Position numbers and translations under genes: made by a program | Notes under the pieces: generated by a model | What the model was told of the DNA's origin: nothing | Database searches by the model: none | The model's input: the letters and a program-made list of their open reading frames with translations, nothing else | DNA from: DATGYC01 sp035298385 | GTDB lineage: Bacteria; Bacillota; Sulfobacillia; Symbiobacteriales; Symbiobacteriaceae | Assembly (NCBI GenBank): GCA_035298385.1 | Contig: DATGYC010000143.1 | Coordinates: 1 to 8,719 of the forward strand | Direction of reading: 5' to 3' | DNA length: 8,719 nt | Shown here: positions 1-6,024 of the stretch, piece by piece | Numbering within the stretch: the stretch's first letter is position 1 | How the letters are laid out: the number at the start of each line of letters is the position of its first letter

Positions 1-64
1 GGCAGAAGTCAGGCAGAAGGGCGCGCCGGTTTGGCAGAAGTCAGGCAGAAAGGCGCGCCGGTTT
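1..64. repeat. 32-bp tandem direct repeat, two copies
   Basis: Two units, 1-32 and 33-64, lie head to tail and differ at only one base (G19 versus A51). Each unit itself holds GGCAGAA twice, 11 bp apart (at 1, 12, 33 and 44), followed by the palindrome GGCGCGCC and then GGTTT. There is no spacer between the units. The window edge cuts the left side, so more copies may lie outside. The repeat sits just past the terminator of the transporter operon. I do not recognise the family and see no coding potential. Confidence 0.85.
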
Positions 65-80
65 GCCGCAGGGCACCACC

Positions 81-116
81 AAAAGAGAGAGCCCACGGCA
101 ATCGCCGTGGGCTCCT
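81..116 (-). terminator. Rho-independent terminator of the nucleoside transporter operon
   Basis: A perfect 11-bp GC-rich stem (89-99 with 104-114) closes a 4-base loop (100-103). On the minus strand the stem is followed by a pyrimidine tract that ends in four T residues (84-81). It starts 15 bases past the TAA of the second permease, which is the expected place for the end of the operon. Confidence 0.9.
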
Positions 117-128
117 CCCTATGAAACG

Positions 129-1007
129 TTACTTGCCGCCCTTGGTGTAGGGCGTACCCAGCGCCTTCGGCGCCGTAGACCGCCCCACCAGACCAGCCAG
201 CGCCAGCATCGTCAAGACGTAGGGCGCCATCAGCACGAAGAAGGACGGAATCGGCACCTGCCAGATCTGCAGGAGCGTCGAGAGCGCATCTGCCGCACCG
301 AAGAGCAGGCAGGCGAAGACCGAGCCGATCGGATCCCACCGGCCGAAGATCATCGCCGCGAGGGCGATGAAGCCCTTGCCCGACGACATTCCCAGTGTGA
401 ACCGCGAGAGCATGCCGATCGAGAGCGCCGCCCCCGCCAGGCCTGCAAAGACACCCGAGAGCAGGACGCCCTGGTAGCGCATCGGCTCGACCTTGACGCC
501 GACGGTATCGAGCGCCAGCGGGTGTTCACCCGCCGCCCGCAGCCGCAGACCCCACGGGGTCTTGTAGAGCGCAAACCAGACGACCACGACTAGGATCGCG
601 GCGAAGAGGACGAAGATCGTCAGCTTGTAGCTGCCAAAGCCGAGCTCCGGCATCGGAATCGCCTTATCCCAGGTGATGTCCCGCCAGGCGTTGTAGGCGT
701 ACTCGGTGAAGCCAGCCGCCAGCAGGTTGATCGCCGTGCCAGAGACGACCTGGTTCGCCTTGAACCGGATCGAGGCGATGGCATGCAGGGCGGCGATGAT
801 CGTGCCGACCACGATGGCGCCGAGCGTCCCGATCCAGGCCGAGCCCGAGAGGACGGAGAAGTAGACAGCGGCCCAGGCGCCCATCAGCATGATGCCCTCC
901 AGGGCGATGTTGACGACGCCGGAGCGCTCGGATGTGACGCCACCCAGCGCGGCCAGGAGCAGCGGCGTGGCGCCGCGCAGCGTCGAGGCGATAAAGACCC
1001 AGATCAT
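129..1007 (-). CDS. nupQ: Nucleoside ABC transporter, permease subunit 2 (NupQ type)
   Basis: This is the second inner-membrane permease of a BMP/PnrA-type nucleoside importer (BPD_transp_2 family). The 292-residue length is usual for the shorter of the two permeases. It is strongly hydrophobic with about eight membrane segments. Family landmarks are SGVVNIALEGIML (29-41), the cytoplasmic coupling loop RAAGEHPLALDTVGV (157-171) that should contact the ATPase, and GKGFIALAAMIFGRW (210-224). The ATG shares one base with the TAA of the preceding permease (TAATG), so translation is probably coupled; only a weak G-rich site lies upstream. It is the last gene before the operon terminator. The symbol follows B. 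subtilis nupNOPQ by family and gene order; the exact substrate is inferred. Confidence 0.93.
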   Translation of the reverse strand: MIWVFIASTLRGATPLLLAALGGVTSERSGVVNIALEGIMLMGAWAAVYFSVLSGSAWIGTLGAIVVGTIIAALHAIASIRFKANQVVSGTAINLLAAGFTEYAYNAWRDITWDKAIPMPELGFGSYKLTIFVLFAAILVVVVWFALYKTPWGLRLRAAGEHPLALDTVGVKVEPMRYQGVLLSGVFAGLAGAALSIGMLSRFTLGMSSGKGFIALAAMIFGRWDPIGSVFACLLFGAADALSTLLQIWQVPIPSFFVLMAPYVLTMLALAGLVGRSTAPKALGTPYTKGGK

Positions 1008-2110
1008 TACGCGCTCGCCCCCTTCTGCTTCCTGCGCTTAAGGAACCGCCAGAGGCCTTCACAGGCGACGAAGAAGACGATGACGCCCTGGACGACCCAG
1101 ATGACGGCCTTCGGAATGCCAGCCGCTGCCTGCATGGCGGGGCCACCACGGCCCAGGGCGCCAAAGAGGAGGGCGGAGAGGAGGACGCCAATCGGATGGC
1201 TTCGCCCCACCAGGGCGACGGCGATGCCGTCGAAGCCATAGTTCGTGAAGCCGATCTGCTCGTAGAAGCGGTAGTTGATCGCTAGGGTCTGCACCGCGCC
1301 GGCCAGGCCAGCGAGGGCGCCCGAGATCATCATCGCCTTGACGATGTTCCACTGCACGTTGATGCCTGCGTACTCGGCGGCGCCGGGCGAGAGGCCCACG
1401 GCCCGAATCTCGTAGCCGCTGGCGGTCCGCCAGAGGAAGATGTAGAGCACGATCGCCGTCGCAATGGCCCAGAGGAGGCCGTAGTGCAGCCGGGAGCCGG
1501 GGATCAGCCCCTGTACAAACTTGGCCGTCTCGAGCACGACAGGCGTGGCAGAGCCGGTCTTGGCGTTGGGATCCTTCAGGAGATGGATCGCCCAGTTAAC
1601 AAAGTAGAAGGCGATCCAGTTCAGCATGATGGTGTTGACGACCTCATGGACGCCGCGATAGGCCTTCAGGAGGCCGGGAATCGCGGCGTAGAGGGCGCCC
1701 CCAAGTGCGCCACCCGCCAGCGCGACAACGAGGTGGAGCCCCGTCGGCAGATGAATGGCGTAGCCGAGGATCGCGGCCGCCAGCGAGCCCATGATGTACT
1801 GGCCCTCAGCACCAATGTTAAAGAGTCCAGTACGGAAGGCGATGGCGTGCGCCAGGCCGGTGAAGATGAGCGGAATCGTCTGAACCAACGTCTCGCCGAA
1901 GAAGCGGGGCTCCGCAAAGGGCGGCGAGCCGACAACCGAGCGGAAGAAGGCGGTATAGGCCTCACTGACGCTGGCGCCAGAGCCGGCAATGAAGATCGTG
2001 CCGATCAGCAGGCCAGCGACGACCGAGAGGATCGGGACAAGAATCTCGGTGCCGTTCGTCTGCAGGTAGAGGCCGGTGGTCGTGAGGGAGCGCTTCAGCC
2101 AACTAGGCAT
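1007..2110 (-). CDS. nupP: Nucleoside ABC transporter, permease subunit 1 (NupP type)
   Basis: This is the larger permease (367 residues) of the nucleoside importer, BPD_transp_2 family, and should pair with the neighbouring permease to form the channel. After a basic N-terminus there is a membrane segment near 22-42, then the family motif FNIGAEGQ (97-104), RGVHEVVNTIMLNW (152-165), the coupling loop with RAVGLSPGAAEYAGI (236-250), and YGFDGIAVALVGR (291-303). The C-terminal tail is rich in Lys and Arg and should face the cytoplasm. I chose the ATG at 2110 because GGGAGG (2124-2119) lies 8 bases upstream; an in-frame GTG at 2119 would overlap that site. The start overlaps the ATPase stop by 8 nt, which points to coupled translation. 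Confidence 0.93.
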   Translation of the reverse strand: MPSWLKRSLTTTGLYLQTNGTEILVPILSVVAGLLIGTIFIAGSGASVSEAYTAFFRSVVGSPPFAEPRFFGETLVQTIPLIFTGLAHAIAFRTGLFNIGAEGQYIMGSLAAAILGYAIHLPTGLHLVVALAGGALGGALYAAIPGLLKAYRGVHEVVNTIMLNWIAFYFVNWAIHLLKDPNAKTGSATPVVLETAKFVQGLIPGSRLHYGLLWAIATAIVLYIFLWRTASGYEIRAVGLSPGAAEYAGINVQWNIVKAMMISGALAGLAGAVQTLAINYRFYEQIGFTNYGFDGIAVALVGRSHPIGVLLSALLFGALGRGGPAMQAAAGIPKAVIWVVQGVIVFFVACEGLWRFLKRRKQKGASA

Positions 2111-3608
2111 TGACCGCACCTCCCGCCATCAGAAGACCAAGCTTCTCCTCGGTCGCCTCCGAGGCCGGCATCTCGGCCACGACCTCGCCCTTGTACATGA
2201 CTAAGATTCGGTCTGCCAGGGCCATCACCTCATCCAGTTCGAGCGAGACCAAGAGGACCGCCTTGCCGGCGTCACGCTCGGCGACTAGGCGCTTGTGAAT
2301 GAACTCGATGGCGCCCACGTCCAGGCCTCGGGTCGGCTGCGCCGCGATCAGGAAGTCCGGCCCACGCAGGACCTCCCGCCCGATGATCACCTTCTGCTGG
2401 TTGCCGCCCGAGAGCTTGCGACCGAGGTACTCCGGCTCCGGTGGACGGACGTCGAAGTGCTTGATCGCATCGGCAGCCCGCTGCTTCATCCGGCCAAAGT
2501 CGAGAAAGCCAAAGCGGGAGAACTGGCGCTGTTCGCCGAGGATGGAGTTCTCCGCCACCGTGAAGTCGAGCACCATGCCACGAGCGTGCCGGTCCTCTGG
2601 AATGTGGCCGAGGCCCGAATCCCGAATGGCACCGGGCGTTAGTCCGGTCAGTTCCTTGCCGTGTAGCCGTACCTTTCCGCCAGCGACGCGCCGCAAGCCG
2701 GTCATGCACTCGATCAGTTCAGTCTGGCCGTTGCCGTCGACGCCCGCAATGCCGACGATCTCGCCCTTGCGGACGGAGAGGGAGACGGACTTGAGCGCCT
2801 CCACCCCGCGGTGATTCTTGGCCGAGAGTCCCTCGACCTGAAGGACCACCTCACTCGGGTTGGCGGCGCCCTTCTCCACCTTGAGCGTGACGTCGCGACC
2901 GACCATCAAGGCGGCGAGCTCGCGCTCGGATTTCGCCCGGGGGTCATCGACGGTCGCTACCTTGCGGCCACGCCGGATGACGGAGACCCGGTCTGCCAGG
3001 TGGCGGACCTCCTTCAGCTTGTGGGTGATGATGATGATCGTCTTGCCCTGCGCAACCAGGGACTTCATGATCTCGCCGAGCTCCAGGACCTCCTGCGGGG
3101 TCAGAACCGCCGTCGGCTCGTCCAGGATCAGGAGTTCAGCCCCGCGGTAGAGCGCCTTCAGGATCTCGACGCGCTGCTGCTGACCGACGGAGATCGACTC
3201 GACCTTCGCCTCGGGGTCGACGGCGAGTCCGTACTGCTCCGAGAGCTTGCGCACGTCAGCGATCGCCCGCTTCATGTCGATGGCGCCGCCAGCGGTGGGC
3301 TCCGTGCCCAGGACGATGTTCTCGGCGACTGTGAAGACGGGGACGAGCATGAAGTGCTGGTGGACCATGCCGATGCCGAGTGAGATGGCGTGGCGGGGGT
3401 CGCGGATGTTGACCTGCTCACCCTTCCACTCCATGGTTCCCTCATCAGGCGTGTAGAGACCGTAGAGCAGGTTCATCAGGGTCGACTTACCTGCACCGTT
3501 CTCACCGAGAAGGGCGTGGATCTCGCCCTTGCTGACCTCGAGGTCAATGCTGTCATTGGCCACGAGCGAGCCAAAGCGCTTGGTAATCCCGGTAAGTTTC
3601 AGTAGCAT
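2103..3608 (-). CDS. nupO: Nucleoside ABC transporter, double-domain ATP-binding subunit (NupO type)
   Basis: This 501-residue protein has two fused ABC ATPase domains and would power nucleoside import from the cytoplasmic side. Domain 1 is complete: Walker A GENGAGKST (35-43), Q-loop VHQHF (82-86), signature SVGQQQR (140-146), Walker B LLILDEPTA (159-167) and the switch His196. Domain 2 is degenerate: its Walker A position reads GVDGNGQTE (289-297) without GKS/T, its signature LSGGNQQK (399-406) is intact, Walker B reads AAQPTRGLD (422-430) with Gln for the catalytic Glu, and Ser replaces the switch His (VSLELDE). This asymmetry is usual in the family. I chose ATG 3608 because homologues begin close to this Met-Leu-Leu. 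No clear ribosome binding site precedes it, and a hairpin ends 10 bases upstream. An in-frame TTG at 3632 would add eight residues. Confidence 0.94.
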   Translation of the reverse strand: MLLKLTGITKRFGSLVANDSIDLEVSKGEIHALLGENGAGKSTLMNLLYGLYTPDEGTMEWKGEQVNIRDPRHAISLGIGMVHQHFMLVPVFTVAENIVLGTEPTAGGAIDMKRAIADVRKLSEQYGLAVDPEAKVESISVGQQQRVEILKALYRGAELLILDEPTAVLTPQEVLELGEIMKSLVAQGKTIIIITHKLKEVRHLADRVSVIRRGRKVATVDDPRAKSERELAALMVGRDVTLKVEKGAANPSEVVLQVEGLSAKNHRGVEALKSVSLSVRKGEIVGIAGVDGNGQTELIECMTGLRRVAGGKVRLHGKELTGLTPGAIRDSGLGHIPEDRHARGMVLDFTVAENSILGEQRQFSRFGFLDFGRMKQRAADAIKHFDVRPPEPEYLGRKLSGGNQQKVIIGREVLRGPDFLIAAQPTRGLDVGAIEFIHKRLVAERDAGKAVLLVSLELDEVMALADRILVMYKGEVVAEMPASEATEEKLGLLMAGGAVNA

Positions 3609-3618
3609 GTTTGACAGA

Positions 3619-3648
3619 AAGGGCGGGACCAATTTTGGTCCCGCCCTT
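3619..3648 (-). terminator. Intercistronic hairpin, probable partial terminator or mRNA stabiliser
   Basis: A 12-bp perfect stem (3619-3630 with 3637-3648), almost all GC, closes a 6-base loop. It lies between the stop of the lipoprotein gene (3663) and the ATPase start (3608). On the minus strand only a short broken T tract (TTTCTGT) follows, so full termination is unlikely. From what is known of binding-protein operons, such a structure usually keeps binding-protein mRNA more abundant than transporter mRNA; that role is inferred here. It also lies where the ATPase gene would need its ribosome binding site. Confidence 0.75.
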
Positions 3649-3662
3649 CTTTCCCCCCTAGC

Positions 3663-4721
3663 TTAGAGCTGCGGAGCCTTGAAAGTCTTGAACTTCTCCA
3701 TGTCGTTCGGGACGACGACCTTGCCGGACTTGATCGCCTCAGCCCACTTCTCAACGAGGGCCTTGGTGTCGGCAGGCATCAGATCCCAGCGGGTGGACGG
3801 AGCGGTACCGACGCCGTTCTCCTTCAGGCCCAGAGCGGTGACGCCGGCCTTGAACTTGCCTTCCTTCACCTGCTTGGAGACCATGTAGGTCGCCTCGTCG
3901 ACGCGCTTCATCATGGAGGAGATGACGGTATCCTTGCCGAGGGAGTTCTGGTCCTTGTCAACGCCGATGGCGTAGACCTTCTTCTCCTTCGCGGCCTCGA
4001 TGGCGCCGTCGCCGGTGCCGCCAGCGGCATGGAAGATCACGTCGGCGCCGGAGTTGATCATCGCCAGGGCGGTGTTCTTGCCAGCGGCCGGGTCATCGAA
4101 CTTGCCGGTGTAGACGGTCTGGACCTGGACGGTCGGGTCGATCGAGAGGACACCGGCCTTGAAGCCAGCCTCGAAGTGGTGGATAACGGGAATATCCATG
4201 CCACCGACGAAGCCAACCTTCTTGGACTTGGTGGTCTTAGCGGCGATGACGCCCATCAGGAAGGAGCCCTCCTCCTCCTTGAAGGTGATGGAGGCGACGT
4301 TCGGCGCCTCAACCACGGAGTCGATCAGGCCGAACTTCTGGTTGGGGTTCTTCTTGGCCTGGGCGGCGGTAGCGTCGCCCATCAGGAAGCCGATGCCCCA
4401 GACGATGTCGAACTTGGCGTCGACCAGGTTCTGCATGTTGGGCTCGTAGTCCTCCTGGCGCTTGGACTCAACGCCCTTGACCTCGCCAGCGAGGCCATCG
4501 GCCTTCAGCTTCGTCAGGCCACCGTAGGCAGCCTCGTTGAAGGAGTGGTCGTTCAGGCCACCCACGTCAGAGACCATACCAGCCTTGAAGGAGACAGCAG
4601 CGGGCTTGTTCTCCGGGGCCTTGGCCGGGGCCTGCTCCGGAGCCTTGGCACCACCACAGCCAGCTAGGATACCAAGGGCCATCACGAGGGAAGCGGCCTT
4701 GATCGTTAGGTTGCGCGACAT
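3663..4721 (-). CDS. nupN: BMP/PnrA-family nucleoside-binding lipoprotein, transporter-linked copy
   Basis: This 352-residue surface lipoprotein should capture nucleosides and pass them to the permeases. It has a basic N-terminus and hydrophobic core (1-20), lipobox LAGC with lipidated Cys22, and an Ala/Pro/Lys-rich linker (25-43). The Bmp domain follows: SDVGGLNDHSFNE (51-63), WGIGF (108-112), GFVGGMDIP (170-178), HAAGGTGDGA (231-240), GVDKDQN (253-259) and KRVD (272-275). In PnrA-like receptors the N-terminal Asp/Phe region and the late GVD and Lys regions line the purine nucleoside pocket. The start is supported by GGGAGGAA at 4738-4731. Its own leader carries an extended -10, repeated motifs and an inverted repeat over the ribosome binding site. 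It is about two-thirds identical by eye to the lipoprotein at 4867-5928. The symbol is by position and family only. Confidence 0.93.
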   Translation of the reverse strand: MSRNLTIKAASLVMALGILAGCGGAKAPEQAPAKAPENKPAAVSFKAGMVSDVGGLNDHSFNEAAYGGLTKLKADGLAGEVKGVESKRQEDYEPNMQNLVDAKFDIVWGIGFLMGDATAAQAKKNPNQKFGLIDSVVEAPNVASITFKEEEGSFLMGVIAAKTTKSKKVGFVGGMDIPVIHHFEAGFKAGVLSIDPTVQVQTVYTGKFDDPAAGKNTALAMINSGADVIFHAAGGTGDGAIEAAKEKKVYAIGVDKDQNSLGKDTVISSMMKRVDEATYMVSKQVKEGKFKAGVTALGLKENGVGTAPSTRWDLMPADTKALVEKWAEAIKSGKVVVPNDMEKFKTFKAPQL

Positions 4722-4768
4722 CTCTCTCTATTCCTCCCAATTTGGGTGTTTGGAATACCAGAGAGAGA
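4721..4768 (-). promoter_or_regulatory. Inverted repeat able to hide the ribosome binding site of the second lipoprotein gene
   Basis: In the minus-strand RNA, 4761-4768 (CU repeat) can pair with 4721-4728 (GA repeat), 8 bp. After a 3-base bulge (4758-4760), 4752-4757 pairs with 4729-4734, 6 bp. Inside the loop, CCCA (4746-4743) can pair with UGGG (4739-4736). The Shine-Dalgarno GGGAGGA (4738-4732) then lies almost wholly in paired bases, and the A of AUG closes the outer stem. The pairing is seen in the sequence; a control function is inferred. RNA starting at the -10 at 4768-4773 would lose most of the outer arm. Confidence 0.5.
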
Positions 4769-4776
4769 ATATCACA
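4768..4776 (-). promoter_or_regulatory. Candidate extended -10 promoter for the second lipoprotein gene
   Basis: The minus strand reads TGTGATATT: the extended element TG, one base, then GATATT with four of six bases of the sigma-70/SigA -10 consensus. It lies about 50 bases upstream of the start codon in the most AT-rich part of the window. I find no convincing -35 at 16-18 bp, which extended -10 promoters can lack. RNA would begin near 4761. Confidence 0.4.
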
Positions 4777-4804
4777 TTCGCTAACATTTAGCTAGGCTCT
4801 GTTT

Positions 4805-4859
4805 GGGTATGAGCCTAACCTCTGGTAGGTTTGCGCCTAAAAATTGGGTGATGACCCTA
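4805..4859 (-). repeat. Three iterated TAGG-type motifs, possible operator sites
   Basis: On the minus strand three similar words follow one another: TAGGGTCATCACCC (4859-4846), TTAGGCGCAAACC (4840-4828) and TTAGGCTCATACCC (4818-4805). The last two agree at 11 of 13 positions. The shared TAG starts are 20 and 22 bp apart, near two helical turns, so a protein could bind the same face. They lie just upstream of the candidate promoter. A TAGGCTC copy in the opposite orientation (4793-4799) makes a 7-bp inverted repeat with 4811-4817. No regulator gene is in the window. Confidence 0.45.
4839..4857 (-). terminator. Weak terminator-like hairpin after the first lipoprotein gene
   Basis: The minus strand has GGGT-CATC-ACCC (4857-4846), a 4-bp stem with a 4-base loop, then AA and five T residues (4843-4839). 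It begins 9 bases past the stop of the upstream lipoprotein gene. The stem is short, so it would stop transcription only partly at best. The same bases form the first of the three repeated motifs, so the two readings compete. Confidence 0.35.
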
Positions 4860-4866
4860 GAAACGG

Positions 4867-5928
4867 CTAGAGTGAAGGTGCCTTGAAGGTCTTCAGCGCT
4901 TCTAGGTCGCCGGGGACCGCCACCTTACCCTCCTTGATCGCTGTTGCCCACTTGTCGACGAGCTCCTTCGTCCCGGCGGGCATCTGATCCCACTTGGTGG
5001 TCGCGGCGTAGCCGACGCCCTCCTCCTTCAGACCTAGGATGGTCGACTTGCCGCCGACAAATCCGCCCTCCGCCGCCTTCAGCGAGTAATCGTGCGTCGC
5101 CAAGTCGACCCGCTTGATCATCGAGGAGATGACGGTATCAGGGGCCAGCGAATTCTGGTCCTTGTCAACGCCGATGGCGAAGACCTTCTTCTCCTTGGCC
5201 GCTTCGATGGCACCCTCACCGGTCGAACCGGCTGCGTGGTAGATGACGTCGGCGCCCTGGTTGATCATGTTCAGCGCGACATCCTTACCCTTGCCGGGAT
5301 CGGTGAAGGAGCCGGAGTAGACCGTCAGGACGGTCACTGATGGATCGATCGACTGCACACCCGCCTTGAAACCCGCCTCGAAGCGCTTGATAACCGGGAT
5401 ATCCATCCCGCCGACAAAGCCGACCTTCTTCGACTTGGAGGTCTTGGCAGCCATGATCCCCATCAGGAAGGAGCCTTCATGCTCCTTGAAGAGGATCGAG
5501 GCGACGTTGTTGCCAGTAGCCTCGGCGTCGATCAGGCCGAACTTCTGGTTCGGGTACTTGGTGGCGGAGGCGGTGATGGCGTCACCCATCAGGAAGCCGA
5601 TGCCCCAGATGATGTTGAAGCCGCCGTCCACCATGGTGGCGATGTTCGGCTCGTAATCCTCCTGGCGCTTCGATTCGACCGCCTTGACCTTGGCGCCCTT
5701 CTCCTTCTCCAGTTGTTGCAGGCCGTTCCAGGCGGCCTCGTTGAAGGACTTGTCGGTGAGGCCACCTACGTCCGTCACCATGCCGGCGGAGACCTTGGTG
5801 GTGGCAGGCGTCGTCGCGCCCGGTGTCGTCGGGGTGGGCATCGGCTTCTTCGTGGCACAGGCCGGCGTGATCAGCGTAACCGCTAGGGCGAGGATCGCTA
5901 GTTTGGCCTTCCATGTATCAGTGCGCAT
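4867..5928 (-). CDS. BMP/PnrA-family nucleoside-binding lipoprotein, upstream paralogue
   Basis: This 353-residue protein is a second receptor of the same family as the next gene. The N-terminus is a signal peptide with hydrophobic stretch 9-20 and probable lipidated Cys24. The preceding residues TPA make an atypical lipobox, since Leu is usual at -3. A Pro/Thr-rich linker (29-45) leads to the Bmp domain: TDVGGLTDKSFNE (52-64), WGIGF (108-112), GFVGGMDIP (170-178), HAAGSTGEGA (231-240), GVDKDQN (253-259) and KRVD (272-275). The motifs after residue 80 fall at the same positions as in its paralogue, which supports tandem duplication. Differences in the likely pocket region (Asn57-Asp-His versus Thr58-Asp-Lys) may shift specificity. 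I chose ATG 5928 over ATG 5964 because GGGAGGG (5942-5936) lies 7 bases upstream and the signal peptide then starts normally. Confidence 0.92.
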   Translation of the reverse strand: MRTDTWKAKLAILALAVTLITPACATKKPMPTPTTPGATTPATTKVSAGMVTDVGGLTDKSFNEAAWNGLQQLEKEKGAKVKAVESKRQEDYEPNIATMVDGGFNIIWGIGFLMGDAITASATKYPNQKFGLIDAEATGNNVASILFKEHEGSFLMGIMAAKTSKSKKVGFVGGMDIPVIKRFEAGFKAGVQSIDPSVTVLTVYSGSFTDPGKGKDVALNMINQGADVIYHAAGSTGEGAIEAAKEKKVFAIGVDKDQNSLAPDTVISSMIKRVDLATHDYSLKAAEGGFVGGKSTILGLKEEGVGYAATTKWDQMPAGTKELVDKWATAIKEGKVAVPGDLEALKTFKAPSL

Positions 5929-5986
5929 GGGCGTTCCCTCCCGTGAACTCGCTGAGGTCAGCATCCCCGCGCGGCTGTGGATTCAT

Positions 5987-6001
5987 GCGGGGGCGCCCCG
6001 C
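5987..6001 (-). other. Small GC hairpin between the amidase-like gene and the first lipoprotein gene
   Basis: A 6-bp stem (5987-5992 with 5996-6001) closes a 3-base loop in the 96-bp gap 5929-6024. No T tract follows on the minus strand, so it is not a standard terminator. I see no clear promoter in the gap, so the lipoprotein gene may be read through from the amidase-like gene. Confidence 0.35.
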
Positions 6002-6024
6002 TCGGCCGCGAGGAGGGTGAGCGC

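Noticed and set aside
1..64. CRISPR array
   Set aside because: The 32-bp units abut directly with no spacers, and no cas genes are in the window.
2110..2119. GTG at 2119 as the start of the first permease
   Set aside because: It would overlap its own ribosome binding site; ATG 2110 has GGGAGG at a proper distance.
2811..4667. Several plus-strand open frames opposite the ATPase and the second lipoprotein gene (for example 2811-3383 and 4029-4667)
   Set aside because: They mirror the codon pattern of the real genes, lack convincing ribosome binding sites, and their products are Asp/Leu/Val/Gly-rich without recognisable domains.
4722..4866. Purine or other riboswitch in the leader of the second lipoprotein gene
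   Set aside because: I could not find the conserved core of the guanine-type aptamer or its three-way junction. The visible pairing is a simple hairpin at the ribosome site.
5929..5964. ATG at 5964 as the start of the upstream lipoprotein
   Set aside because: It puts a polar 12-residue extension before the signal peptide and has no well-spaced ribosome binding site; ATG 5928 has both a good site and a normal signal peptide.
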